Source: Vibrio penaeicida (GTDB lineage Bacteria > Pseudomonadota > Gammaproteobacteria > Enterobacterales > Vibrionaceae). Taken from it: a stretch of DNA of 64,000 nucleotides. The stretch's first letter is position 1, and every line of letters starts with the position of its first letter. Positions 28,289 through 37,837 of this stretch are shown piece after piece. The stretch spans positions 62,001-126,000 of the forward strand of contig NZ_BFAQ01000017.1 of the NCBI RefSeq assembly GCF_002933855.1, in the 5' to 3' direction. Below the pieces are notes generated by a model. It made no database searches. It saw only the letters and a list, made by a program, of their open reading frames with translations, and had not been told where the DNA came from. Made by a program: the position numbers and the translations under genes.

Positions 28289-30331
28289 TTATGCCGTAAT
28301 ACCAGAGTGACGTAGCAAGGCATCGATTTCAGGCTCGCGACCACGGAAACGCTTAAACAATTCCATTGGCTCTTCACTGCCGCCCATTTCCAGAATGTTA
28401 TTCAGGAATGAACGTCCGGTATCTTCATTGAAAATACCTTCATCTTCGAAACGTGAGTACGCATCTGAAGACAAGACTTCCGCCCATAAGTAGCTGTAGT
28501 AACCTGCACTGTAACCACCCGCGAAAATATGGCTGAAGCTATGAGAGAAACGGTTCCACTCAACGCTTGGCAATACCGCGACTTTCTCTTTCACTTGCGC
28601 CAACGTTTCTAATACACGAGCTCCGATGTCTGGATCGTATTCGGTGTGAAGCGTGAAATCGAACAGGCCAAGCTCTAATTGGCGAAGAATAAACATCGCA
28701 GATTGGAAGTTTTTCGCCGCCAGCATTTTATCTAACATGGCTTTTGGAAGCGGTTTGCCCGTTTCGTAATGACCCGAGATAAACGCCAGCGCTTCTTCTT
28801 CCCAACACCAGTTTTCTAGGAACTGGCTTGGCAGTTCAACAGCATCCCAAGGTACACCGTTGATGCCCGATACCGCCGATACGTCGATTTGCGTCAGCAT
28901 GTGGTGGATGCCGTGACCTGTTTCGTGGAACAAGGTAACAACTTCATCGTGAGTGAATAGTGCTGGCTTATCGCCCACTGGCTTGTTGAAGTTACACACC
29001 AAGTAAGCCACTGGAGTTTGCAATTCACCATCGGCGTTAGTACGACGCACACGGCATTCATCCATCCACGCGCCACCACGCTTGTGCTCACGAGCGTACA
29101 AGTCTAGGTAGAAACTGCCACGCAGTGTGCCATTGCTGTCGAAGATGTCGTAAAACTTCACCGACTCATGCCATACGTCTACGCCTTCACGCTCGGTCAC
29201 TTTCATGCCAAAAACGCGATTCAAGACTTCAAATAGACCAGATACCGCTTTGTCTTCAGGGAAGTACGGGCGCAGCTCTTCGTCAGAAATCTGGAATAGA
29301 TGCTGCTTTTGTTTCTCGCTGTAGTAAGCGATGTCCCAAAGATTCAGATCAGATACGCCAAACTCTTGCTCTGCAAAATCACGCAGTTCTTGAACTTCGC
29401 GTTCACCTTGTGGTTTGGCTTTCACCGCCAACTCGTTCAAAAAGCCCAGCACTTGCTGTGGGTTTTCCGCCATTTTTGTCGCCAGTGATTTTTCACTGAA
29501 CGCACTAAAGCCGAGCAAACGAGCAATTTCATGACGCAGTTTCAACTGCTCTGTGATCAGTTCTGTGTTATCCCACTTACCTGCATTAGGACCGCGATCA
29601 GAAGCGCGAGTCACGTAGGCTTCGTACAGCTCTTTACGGAGAGCCTGGTTATCACAGTAAGTCAGAACCGGAAGGTAAGAAGGAATATCCAGTGTCAGCA
29701 ACCAGCCATCCAGCTCTTTGGCTTCTGCTGCGGCTTTTGCTGCCGCCAATGCCGATTCAGGCATGCCTGCCAGCTCTTTTTCATCGGTAACTTGCTTCGA
29801 CCATCCCATGGTAGCGTCCAGCACATTGTTCGAAAACTGAGAGCTCAATTCCGACATGCGCTTGCTGATTTCACCATAGCGATGCTGCTCGTCTGCTGGT
29901 AAGCCGATACCCGACAAATCAAAGTCACGCAGCGCATCAATAATGCTTTTCTTCTGCGCCTGAGACAAAGTATCAAATTCATCTGAAGCTTTTATTGCTT
30001 TGTAAGCGTCGTACAAACCTTTGTGTTGTCCAACCCAAGTGCCGTACTCAGACAGCAATGGAAGGCAGCTTTCATACGCTTCGCGCAGCTCGTTGCTGTT
30101 CTTTACCGAGTTCAAGTGACTCACTGGAGACCAAATCTGATTTAGTTTGTCATCCACTTCCGCTAATGGTGCACATACGCTGTTCCAGCTTGGTGTCGCA
30201 TTGTTTGCGACCACTTCATCCACTTTGGCACGACACGCATCAATCGCTTGCTCAACGGCAGGTTTTACGTGCTCTGGCTTAATGTCGGAAAACGGGGGAA
30301 GATCAGTAAACGTCAGTAATGGGTTAGACAT
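28289..30331 (-). CDS. prlC: oligopeptidase A (M3 metallopeptidase)
   Basis: 680 residues, the normal length for PrlC/OpdA. The zinc site is TLFHETGHGIHHML (HExxH) near residue 470, with the third ligand Glu in the following PSQFLENWCWE segment. It is a cytoplasmic thimet-type oligopeptidase that degrades short peptides, including cleaved signal peptides. Start ATG at 30331 behind GGAATGAAAA. The neighbouring order prlC, rlmJ, gor is typical of vibrios. Confidence 0.95.
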   Translation of the reverse strand: MSNPLLTFTDLPPFSDIKPEHVKPAVEQAIDACRAKVDEVVANNATPSWNSVCAPLAEVDDKLNQIWSPVSHLNSVKNSNELREAYESCLPLLSEYGTWVGQHKGLYDAYKAIKASDEFDTLSQAQKKSIIDALRDFDLSGIGLPADEQHRYGEISKRMSELSSQFSNNVLDATMGWSKQVTDEKELAGMPESALAAAKAAAEAKELDGWLLTLDIPSYLPVLTYCDNQALRKELYEAYVTRASDRGPNAGKWDNTELITEQLKLRHEIARLLGFSAFSEKSLATKMAENPQQVLGFLNELAVKAKPQGEREVQELRDFAEQEFGVSDLNLWDIAYYSEKQKQHLFQISDEELRPYFPEDKAVSGLFEVLNRVFGMKVTEREGVDVWHESVKFYDIFDSNGTLRGSFYLDLYAREHKRGGAWMDECRVRRTNADGELQTPVAYLVCNFNKPVGDKPALFTHDEVVTLFHETGHGIHHMLTQIDVSAVSGINGVPWDAVELPSQFLENWCWEEEALAFISGHYETGKPLPKAMLDKMLAAKNFQSAMFILRQLELGLFDFTLHTEYDPDIGARVLETLAQVKEKVAVLPSVEWNRFSHSFSHIFAGGYSAGYYSYLWAEVLSSDAYSRFEDEGIFNEDTGRSFLNNILEMGGSEEPMELFKRFRGREPEIDALLRHSGITA

Positions 30332-30482
30332 TTTTCATTCCTTTTATCATTTTGTCCTTTACTAAATGTAGGTCGGGACGGGATTTTTCAATAGCCAACG
30401 TCAGCAAGGCTCACACAGTGAACCCTGCCTTTGATATAATGAGCCTCTTGCGCTCGCCAATTCAAACTTGTAAGAGACTATT

Positions 30483-31322
30483 TTGTTAAGTTACCGTCAC
30501 AGCTTCCATGCAGGCAACCATGCCGATGTACTGAAACATATCGTTCAATCTTTAATATTGAACGCATTGAATCAAAAAGAAAAACCTTACGTGTATCACG
30601 ATACGCATTCTGGTGTGGGTCGCTACGACTTAACGCACGAATGGTCCGAAAAAACAGGCGAATACAAACAAGGTATCGCTCGCTTATGGCAAGCAAACAA
30701 CCTGCCGGAAGAAATACAAACTTACCTTGAAGCCGTCCAGTCTTTGAATCAGGATAGCAGTTTACGTTACTACCCTGGTTCACCTCGTGTCGCGCGTGCT
30801 CATATTCGCAAGCAAGACAGAATGGTGTTAACCGAGCTTCACCCGAGCGATCACCCTCTTTTGGAACAAGAATTTCATCGCGATCGCCAAGTCAGCATAT
30901 ACAAAGAAGACGGGTTTCAGCGTTTAAAAGCAAGCTTGCCACCGAAAGAGCGACGCGGTCTTGTTTTGATTGATCCACCTTATGAATTAGCACACGAATA
31001 CCGCGATGTGGTGAATGCCATTGCCCAATCTCATAAACGTTGGGCGACGGGTGTTTATGCGATCTGGTACCCGGTGGTGAACCGTCACGATATCGATGAC
31101 ATGCTCTCAGGGCTTGAAAAACTCGGAATTAGAAAGATATTACAAGTAGAACTGGGCGTCTCTGCCGATACTAATGAGCGCGGCATGACTGCTTCTGGGA
31201 TGATTGTAATCAACCCGCCATGGAAGCTAGAAAACCAAATGAAAGAAATTCTTCCATATTTAAAGGAAGTAATTGCGCCAGTAACGGGTCACTTTAAGGT
31301 GGAATGGATCGTTCCAGAATAA
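30483..31322 (+). CDS. rlmJ: 23S rRNA m6A2030 methyltransferase RlmJ
   Basis: 279 residues, starting with TTG at 30483 and giving LSYRHSFHAGNHADVLKH, the RlmJ N-terminus. DTHSGVGRYDL is the SAM-binding region and GLVLIDPPYELAHEY holds the catalytic DPPY motif for adenine N6 methylation. It modifies A2030 of 23S rRNA. Divergent from prlC, with 61 bp before gor. Confidence 0.93.
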   Translation: MLSYRHSFHAGNHADVLKHIVQSLILNALNQKEKPYVYHDTHSGVGRYDLTHEWSEKTGEYKQGIARLWQANNLPEEIQTYLEAVQSLNQDSSLRYYPGSPRVARAHIRKQDRMVLTELHPSDHPLLEQEFHRDRQVSIYKEDGFQRLKASLPPKERRGLVLIDPPYELAHEYRDVVNAIAQSHKRWATGVYAIWYPVVNRHDIDDMLSGLEKLGIRKILQVELGVSADTNERGMTASGMIVINPPWKLENQMKEILPYLKEVIAPVTGHFKVEWIVPE

Positions 31323-31383
31323 GCTTGAACGAATCATTCAGAGCGCAACCCAATAATAAATGAAACAATAATCGGAGAAAGTC

Positions 31384-32739
31384 ATGGCAACACATTTTGA
31401 TTATATTTGCATCGGCGGCGGCAGCGGCGGCATTGCCTCTGCAAACCGTGCATCGATGTATGGTGCCAAAGTCGCGCTCATTGAAGCTCAAGATCTTGGC
31501 GGTACGTGCGTAAACGTAGGTTGCGTTCCAAAGAAAGTGATGTGGCATGGCGCTCAAGTCGCAGAAGCAATGAATCTGTATGCTGAAGACTATGGCTTCG
31601 ATGTTGATGTAAAAGGGTTTAATTGGAGTAAGCTGGTTGAAAACCGTCAAGCTTACATTGGCCGTATTCATCAGTCTTACGACCGCGTATTGGGCAACAA
31701 CAAAGTCAATGTGATTAGAGGCTTTGCTAAGTTTGTTGATGCGAAGACAGTAGAAGTGAACGGCGAGCATTACACTGCAGACCACATTCTGATTGCAGTA
31801 GGCGGCCGCCCGACTATCCCTAACATTCCTGGCGCTGAATACGGCATCGACTCCAATGGCTTTTTCGACCTTGAAGAGCAGCCAAAACGCGTAGCGGTTG
31901 TGGGTGCAGGCTACATTGCCGTTGAAATCGCAGGCGTACTTAACGCACTGGGCACGGAAACGCATCTGTTTGTGCGTAAAGAGTCACCACTTCGCAGCTT
32001 TGACCCGCTTATCGTTGAAACGCTAATGGAAGTGATGGAAGCAGAAGGTCCAACACTTCATACGAATTCAGTTCCAAAAGAAGTCGTAAAAGAAGACGAT
32101 GGCAGCCTAACACTGCATTTCGAAAGCGGTCGTAGCCAAAATGTCGACACCCTAATCTGGGCGATCGGTCGTCACCCTGCTACTGATGCTATCAACCTTG
32201 CATCAACAGGTGTTGAAACCACCGATTACGGCTACATCAAAGTAGACGAATACCAGCAAACCAACGTTGATGGTATTTACTGTGTAGGCGACATCATGGA
32301 AGGCGGTATCGAACTAACACCTGTAGCGGTTAAAGCAGGTCGCCAGTTGTCTGAGCGTTTGTTCAACAACAAGCCAAACGCAAAAATGGATTACAACCTC
32401 GTGCCTACCGTGGTATTCAGCCATCCACCAATTGGCACCATTGGCTTAACCGAGAAAGAAGCCATTGATCAATACGGCGAAGAGAACGTTAAAGTGTACA
32501 CCTCGGGCTTCACGGCCATGTACACAGCGGTTACTCAGCATCGTCAACCATGCAAAATGAAACTGGTTTGTGCAGGCGACGATGAAAAAGTCGTTGGCTT
32601 ACACGGCATCGGTTTCGCGGTAGACGAAATGATTCAAGGCTTCGGCGTCGCCATGAAGATGGGCGCAACTAAAGAAGACTTCGACAGCGTGGTGGCTATC
32701 CACCCAACGGGCTCGGAAGAGTTTGTTACTATGAGATAA
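31384..32739 (+). CDS. gor: glutathione reductase
   Basis: 451 residues. FAD loop [15 protein letters not shown], redox disulfide in [17 protein letters not shown] (about 38-54), NADPH loop [17 protein letters not shown] (about 170) with downstream Arg ([11 protein letters not shown]) for the NADPH 2'-phosphate, and C-terminal [12 protein letters not shown] with the catalytic His-Glu. It reduces oxidised glutathione in the cytoplasm. It is the last core gene before the accessory island. Confidence 0.97.
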   Translation: MATHFDYICIGGGSGGIASANRASMYGAKVALIEAQDLGGTCVNVGCVPKKVMWHGAQVAEAMNLYAEDYGFDVDVKGFNWSKLVENRQAYIGRIHQSYDRVLGNNKVNVIRGFAKFVDAKTVEVNGEHYTADHILIAVGGRPTIPNIPGAEYGIDSNGFFDLEEQPKRVAVVGAGYIAVEIAGVLNALGTETHLFVRKESPLRSFDPLIVETLMEVMEAEGPTLHTNSVPKEVVKEDDGSLTLHFESGRSQNVDTLIWAIGRHPATDAINLASTGVETTDYGYIKVDEYQQTNVDGIYCVGDIMEGGIELTPVAVKAGRQLSERLFNNKPNAKMDYNLVPTVVFSHPPIGTIGLTEKEAIDQYGEENVKVYTSGFTAMYTAVTQHRQPCKMKLVCAGDDEKVVGLHGIGFAVDEMIQGFGVAMKMGATKEDFDSVVAIHPTGSEEFVTMR

Positions 32740-32782
32740 CAAACTCTTTTACACCCACCAGTAACGGAAAGACTCTATTTAA

Positions 32783-32852
32783 AAAACACCTGAACTGCCC
32801 TCAAAATTGGACAACCAACTTTATGGGGTCACTTCACAGTTCAGGTGTTTTT
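32783..32852 (+). terminator. long hairpin terminator with insertion-sequence-end-like loop
   Basis: AAAACACCTGAACTG (32783-32797) pairs with CAGTTCAGGTGTTTTT (32837-32852), a 15-bp stem ending in a T-run. The 39-base loop holds a second, imperfect inverted repeat (CCTCAAAATTGG / CCAACTTTATGGGG) that recalls IS3-family ends. It is 43 bp after gor. Confidence 0.7.
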
Positions 32853-33167
32853 ATTTTATATGGTCGGCAAAACTACATTAATAATTCAGAAACTAAAACA
32901 AATTTAGGTAACAGCTCACTTTTCTGACAGAGTCCTCATTAATTTTCTTAGATATTACCCAGAGCAAATCTCGAAATTATAATGCTGGGCATACCCAAAT
33001 GCTCACTACAATCATAAAATATTCTTTCATACAACCTTGGACGCATTACTGAAACATACACCCATTCATTTTCTCTCTCATAGTTTTACATACATCAAAA
33101 TAAATACAACAAAACTCATATAAAATAATTTTTTCTTCCACACCTTATCGATAAAATTGACCATAAG
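32853..33167. other. AT-rich spacer at the island boundary
   Basis: 315 bp with no recognisable gene. It must carry the promoter of the TIR-like operon; no integrase, tRNA end or clear attachment site is visible. Confidence 0.5.
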
Positions 33168-34406
33168 ATGAAAAATCAAACCAAAATCTGTTTTGTCATC
33201 ATGGGATTTGGCAAAAAAAGCGATCCTGACTTAGGTAAAACCTACGACCTAGATAAAACCTACAAAAACATTATTCGTCCAGCAGTTACGGCATCTGGTT
33301 ATGAATGTGTCCGTGCTGATGAAGTACTTGACTCAGGTCTTATTGATAAAAGTATGTACGCGTTGCTTATGCAAGCAGATCTAGTTGTCGCAGACATCAC
33401 TACTTTCAATCCGAACGCTATCTATGAACTAGGTATCCGCCATGGTGTAAGACCATATTCTACGATTATCCTCAAAGAGAAGAATGGTAAAATTCCATTC
33501 GATTTAGATCATAATCGAATGTGTATGTACTCACATCTCGGTGAAGATATTGGTGTTGATGAAGCTGAACGCTGTAAGCAACACCTTATAGAATTGATAA
33601 CAACAGTTACTGAACAGAATCAGGTTGATAGCCCATTATATGAATTTATTAATGACATTAAGCCACCAATTCTTCCGAAGAGCGAGTATGTCCAGCTCAT
33701 TGATGACTTAGCAGAAAAAGAGAAACTGCTGTTTGCTTTGGTTGAAAAAGCTACGCAGATGATGCGGAGTAACAATTTTGAGCAGGCTGTTAAGTTCTGG
33801 GAAAAAGCTAGTAATTCTTCTGTATCTGAACCTTACTTTATCCAGCAATGGGCATTATCTCGTTACAAAAGTAACCCTCAAGATATCACTGCACTAATCG
33901 ATGCCTTAACTATCATCAGTAAACTCACACCTGACAATCAGAGCACCAATGATCCGGAAACTCTAGGGATCACAGGCGCCATCTACAAAAATATGTGGTG
34001 GGTGACAAAAGAAGCATCGAGTCTGGATAGAGCTATCGAATATTACGGCAAGTGTTTTAAGATCACTGATGATTACTATAATGGTGAAAACTATGCACTT
34101 TGCTTAGATGAAAAGGCCTTGAATACACAACACGATGAGGAAGAGACCTACTGCTGTTACGAAGCAAAACAGACTCGTAAACGCATAATTGGCAACTTAA
34201 CTGATCTGGTTGAAGTTGGTGATTTCGATAACCGCTTGGATAAAAAGTGGATATACGCCTCACTTTCTAACTGCTACTTCGCATTAAAAGATACAACTGA
34301 AGCCTCTAAATATGAACAATTTTTCATTAAAGAAAGTCCTTTAGATTGGGAAGTTGATACCTTCAAAAAATCGAAAGAAGTGATAAAGGAGATCCATTAT
34401 GGCTAG
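33168..34406 (+). CDS. deoxyribosyltransferase/TIR-like protein with C-terminal TPR-like region
   Basis: 412 residues, cytoplasmic. The N-terminal domain (about 5-135) begins ICFVIMGFGKKSD and contains ADLVVADITTFNPNAIYELGIRHG; NPNxxYELGxRH is the conserved active-site region of nucleoside 2-deoxyribosyltransferase-like domains that are structurally close to TIR, with Glu as likely nucleophile. From about 180 the protein is helical with repeat character (MMRSNNFEQAVKFWEKASN; AIEYYGKCFKITDDYY), as in the TPR-S sensor proteins that accompany TIR effectors. Its stop overlaps the next gene by 8 bp. A sensor/effector role in a defence or stress-signalling module is inferred. Confidence 0.7.
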   Translation: MKNQTKICFVIMGFGKKSDPDLGKTYDLDKTYKNIIRPAVTASGYECVRADEVLDSGLIDKSMYALLMQADLVVADITTFNPNAIYELGIRHGVRPYSTIILKEKNGKIPFDLDHNRMCMYSHLGEDIGVDEAERCKQHLIELITTVTEQNQVDSPLYEFINDIKPPILPKSEYVQLIDDLAEKEKLLFALVEKATQMMRSNNFEQAVKFWEKASNSSVSEPYFIQQWALSRYKSNPQDITALIDALTIISKLTPDNQSTNDPETLGITGAIYKNMWWVTKEASSLDRAIEYYGKCFKITDDYYNGENYALCLDEKALNTQHDEEETYCCYEAKQTRKRIIGNLTDLVEVGDFDNRLDKKWIYASLSNCYFALKDTTEASKYEQFFIKESPLDWEVDTFKKSKEVIKEIHYG

Positions 34407-34935
34407 ACATAAATGCTTTATCTCCTATCACAAAGAAGACGCCAACGAAGTCAATGACTTTATCAGCACCTTTGACCATGAGCGTAATATATTCATTGCG
34501 CGTGGCATCGGTGAAGAGATGCCTGGAGATATTATTGATAGTAATAACCCAGACTACATAATGCGCCGTATTCGAGAACTTTATTTAAGCAGCTCCACAG
34601 TAACTTTAATTATGCTCGGACAATATACGTGGGCAAGAAAATACGTTGACTGGGAAATCCAATCTTCTTTAAAAAATACATCGCTATCAAAGCCTAATGG
34701 GTTATTAGGTATTAAGCTACCTAGCTATACTGGAGAAGGATACCCCGATCGCCTTAACCTAAATTTGCTACAAAATAACGAACAACTCGATTGCTATGCT
34801 AGAGTAATCGACTACCCAACGAGAAAAGATACCCTATTCAATGCCATTGATGACGCATTTGAACGTAGAGATACTCACAAATCTTGGATACTAAATCCTA
34901 GAGAGCGATTCACCTACAATCGGAGCTGCAAGTAA
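34399..34935 (+). CDS. ThsB-type TIR-like protein (DUF1863)
   Basis: 178 residues. HKCFISYHKEDANEVNDFIS opens a TIR fold; YIMRRIRELYLSSSTVTLIMLG and TWARKYVDWEIQSSL follow, with Glu in VDWEI at the position of the TIR catalytic Glu, then NGLLGIKLPSY. This is the ThsB TIR-like family (PF08937, formerly DUF1863), which in Thoeris senses phage and makes a cyclic ADP-ribose-type signal. It overlaps both neighbours (8 bp and 1 bp), so the three genes are translationally coupled. Confidence 0.85.
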   Translation: MARHKCFISYHKEDANEVNDFISTFDHERNIFIARGIGEEMPGDIIDSNNPDYIMRRIRELYLSSSTVTLIMLGQYTWARKYVDWEIQSSLKNTSLSKPNGLLGIKLPSYTGEGYPDRLNLNLLQNNEQLDCYARVIDYPTRKDTLFNAIDDAFERRDTHKSWILNPRERFTYNRSCK

Positions 34936-35318
34936 TGGCGAAGTTTATCAGCTACGACAATGATCGCCATTATAAAAACTTACTATTGGCTTGGGATGCA
35001 AATGGTCAGTTTAAATTTGGTTTCCACGACCACTCTGCCGATGTTTCGGTTAATAGCACCGACGCTACCATTATCAAGCGTGCTATCTCCGCAAAAATAA
35101 ACAATGCCCATTATTTCTTATGTATTGTAGGTAAAGATACCTACAAAAGTGACTGGGTAAAATGGGAGATTGAAAAAGCAGTGAAGCTTAAGAAAAGGAT
35201 TGTCGCTGTAAAAACAGATCGCGGTAACGCTGCCCCTAGTGAAATATATGGCGTAGGTGCCTCTTGGACAATGTCGTTTAAGTTTGACTCAGTCTGTAAA
35301 GCGGTAAATGATGCCTGA
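34935..35318 (+). CDS. second, shorter ThsB-type TIR-like protein
   Basis: 127 residues. KFISYDNDRHYKNLLLAWDANG is the TIR-like opening with an ISY motif; HYFLCIVGKDTYKSDWVKWEIEKAV holds the SxWVxWEI segment with the putative catalytic Glu, followed by KKRIVAVKTDRG. It belongs to the same PF08937-type family as the preceding protein but to a different branch, so the two may sense different triggers. It starts within the stop codon of the preceding gene (TAATG). Confidence 0.85.
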   Translation: MAKFISYDNDRHYKNLLLAWDANGQFKFGFHDHSADVSVNSTDATIIKRAISAKINNAHYFLCIVGKDTYKSDWVKWEIEKAVKLKKRIVAVKTDRGNAAPSEIYGVGASWTMSFKFDSVCKAVNDA

Positions 35319-35395
35319 TGCAAAGGAACCGAGTTCTGATGTTCTCAAAAATTACAATATCAGAACTGTCAAAATGTTAATACCAAGGACAGTTA

Positions 35396-37630
35396 ATGGA
35401 TAATATCTTCTTCTCGTTCTCATTTTCTGAGTTTAAGCCTCTTGTTGAGCACGTTACAAAGCGAGTGGGTGAATCAGTTACATTGCAAAGGTGTGGTCTT
35501 AGACCCCATCATCTTGCTCGACTTGAAGCTTATAAAAGCGCACCACTAGAAAACAGCTTGCAGCATGTAAGCAATAGTCGCTATCTCGTTTGCATACTTG
35601 GACAGGATGTTGGTAGTAAGGTAGAGGAAAAAACCTATATTGAGCTGGAAATAGAACAAGCAATTGAAGATGATGTAGATATTTTCGCATTCATGATCGG
35701 CGATGAGTACCAACACTCCAATAGAATGCGACCCGATATATCCCGTATCTATCATTTGCTTTCAAGCCATGTAACTGTCGGTACTATTGCAAGCGAAGAT
35801 CCAGAGGTAATCGCCCGAAAAATTACTCAAGCTCTAGAAGGTGATATCTGGAAAACACTAGGGGAAAATGACAAGTTTTCTCTTTCTCATGGCGTATTAA
35901 ATGTCTCCGGATTCCCATTGGAACATTTAGACAAATTGCCAGAACAAATATCTACTCAATTACGTAAAGTTTATAGGCGGGAACAACTAAAACATCAAGT
36001 TAGCCCACTATCGGCCGACATTGCTCAACGCAAAAATTGGGCTTATGAAAGCCTAAATTTTGGGCACGTTGAAGAAGCTATTAAAAATTTACAAAGAGTA
36101 ATAGACGAATTCGGTTCCGATTTTTTTAGCTGCTTTTGGTTGGGTCGACTGTATGCGATTTACGGAAACCGTGATGAACAATTAAAAAAATGTTTCGCCA
36201 TCAATGAGCGAGCTCTTAGCATGTTAGATAGTGATGAAACACTACTTCATTCCTTATGCTTCACTCACATGGCTATTGCTGCTAACAAATCTGGTAACAT
36301 TGATAAAGCAAAACAATATTTTGAGGAATCAACAACAACATTTAAAACCTATGACTCCTATGAATATAGAGCTGAGCTATGCCTACAACAGCTTGAGAAG
36401 TCGCCCAGCAGCTTTTGGGTTGAGGGTGCAACCAATGACTTGGGAGCCATCCAAAAAGCTAAACTCTCCCATTTTTTGATCGTCTGCAAAAAGTTTGAAG
36501 AGCAATACCCCACTAGCTTTGCGCAAGTGAACCACTGTTTGCTAAAAAAGTGGAAAGCTTTTCTTACGAAAACCTATAATTCAACCAACGAAACGCAAGA
36601 GTGGGTATCTACCCAATTTACCTACACTCCTCGAATGCTTCACCCGCTAAACCTCAACGATAATTCCTTTGAAGGTGCTTTATTCGCCTCCCAGCTTATT
36701 TGGTATAAATACAAAGCGCTACACTATGCTTCCTTACATATGCTTAATGAATACAGTAAACTGAAAGCAGAAAGAAATTCATACCAATCTATTGCTGAAC
36801 ACTTCCAAAATGAACAGGCTGATGCAAAAAATATCATTGCTCAAAGCCGCCAAATAATCAAATCCAGAGAAGAGGCTGAAAGAGAAAAAAGTATCTTACA
36901 AACAAACCTTAAAAAATCAAAGAAGATACAAAACTTAGTGAAAGGAGGGGTGACTCTTTCGGTTGCCACTAGTCTTGCTATAGTTGTGGACATAATTAGC
37001 CCTCCACACGCAATTAATTTATTAGTACTTGGTACTTTGGCTGTTTCATTCTTTTTACTTCATAAGCAGTCGAAAAAAGTCCACTCAACCGACAACCTCA
37101 CACATGAAATAATCGCATTAGAACAAAGCCTTGATGATAGTCTGTCCGAATTTTGGATCGAATCTAAGTCAAGCTTCCGAGATGAGAATTTGAGAGATAT
37201 CTTCCAGTATGATGTAGAGTTATCTGGTTTGATCCAAAATGAGTATTTAAACTCAGTTGAAAGCGAATTGTTTAAATACAGTACAGTATTAAATCACAAG
37301 TTATCTTCTCATTTAGAACGGACTCAGAAAGAACTCTATCAATTAAAAGAAACCCTTTTTCAGTGGTACGACAAAGTAGATCAATTCGAACAATACTCCG
37401 TATCTGCACACAACGGTCAATATAACCATATGTTATGCCGAAAGGCGGGAGTTATGGTAGCCAAAAAAGCTGAACTTGGATCGGATAGCCTTCGTGCAGT
37501 CATTTATCCAAAAGAAGATCTAAAGCAAAGTATCAGAGGGCGGGCATTGCATATTGATGGTTCGAGGTTAGACGCTTGGTTCAATGATATTGAAGAAGCA
37601 GAGAGGATGCTAATAGAGTTAAATGAGTAA
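35396..37630 (+). CDS. TIR-like/TPR/coiled-coil protein with two membrane helices
   Basis: 744 residues. The N-terminal domain (about 3-150) starts NIFFSFSFSEFKPLVEHV and has YLVCILGQ and TYIELEIEQAIEDDVDIFAFMIG, a TIR- or DUF4062-like pattern. Residues about 205-340 look like TPRs (ESLNFGHVEEAIKNLQRVID), 450-510 a coiled coil (SREEAEREKSILQTNLKKSKK), then two hydrophobic helices at about 513-532 and 538-556, and a soluble C-terminal helical region. A good ribosome-binding site (AAGGA) precedes the ATG. It could be the membrane-acting effector of this module, but no ThsA-like SIR2, SLOG or Macro domain was recognised. Confidence 0.65.
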   Translation: MDNIFFSFSFSEFKPLVEHVTKRVGESVTLQRCGLRPHHLARLEAYKSAPLENSLQHVSNSRYLVCILGQDVGSKVEEKTYIELEIEQAIEDDVDIFAFMIGDEYQHSNRMRPDISRIYHLLSSHVTVGTIASEDPEVIARKITQALEGDIWKTLGENDKFSLSHGVLNVSGFPLEHLDKLPEQISTQLRKVYRREQLKHQVSPLSADIAQRKNWAYESLNFGHVEEAIKNLQRVIDEFGSDFFSCFWLGRLYAIYGNRDEQLKKCFAINERALSMLDSDETLLHSLCFTHMAIAANKSGNIDKAKQYFEESTTTFKTYDSYEYRAELCLQQLEKSPSSFWVEGATNDLGAIQKAKLSHFLIVCKKFEEQYPTSFAQVNHCLLKKWKAFLTKTYNSTNETQEWVSTQFTYTPRMLHPLNLNDNSFEGALFASQLIWYKYKALHYASLHMLNEYSKLKAERNSYQSIAEHFQNEQADAKNIIAQSRQIIKSREEAEREKSILQTNLKKSKKIQNLVKGGVTLSVATSLAIVVDIISPPHAINLLVLGTLAVSFFLLHKQSKKVHSTDNLTHEIIALEQSLDDSLSEFWIESKSSFRDENLRDIFQYDVELSGLIQNEYLNSVESELFKYSTVLNHKLSSHLERTQKELYQLKETLFQWYDKVDQFEQYSVSAHNGQYNHMLCRKAGVMVAKKAELGSDSLRAVIYPKEDLKQSIRGRALHIDGSRLDAWFNDIEEAERMLIELNE

Positions 37631-37690
37631 ACAGCTCACCTGTTGCAATAGATAACCTTATTTTTTGCTTTCACACATCTAAGATATTCA

Positions 37691-37719
37691 TTGCAATATA
37701 GTGAAACGGCACTCATTAT
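37691..37719 (+). promoter_or_regulatory. sigma-70-type promoter upstream of the FHA/kinase operon
   Basis: TTGCAA, 17-bp spacer, CATTAT, about 118 bp upstream of the FHA protein start. It suggests that the FHA-kinase-YcaO operon is transcribed separately from the TIR genes. Confidence 0.4.
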
Positions 37720-37837
37720 TTTTGCAAATGGTTACACTACGTACTAATAACCGTTGTCATTCATAAAACTATATGCGTATTATCCTTATAAAACTGAATC
37801 GATATACATTCATAAGATACTGTCTGGATACATACTC

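Noticed and set aside
32853..33167. Attachment site or integrase-linked island end
   Set aside because: No tRNA, integrase or direct repeat pair was found that would define one; the island boundaries remain inferred from gene content.
33168..34406. Housekeeping nucleoside 2-deoxyribosyltransferase
   Set aside because: The protein is much longer than that enzyme, has a repeat-rich C-terminal half and is coupled to TIR-family genes.
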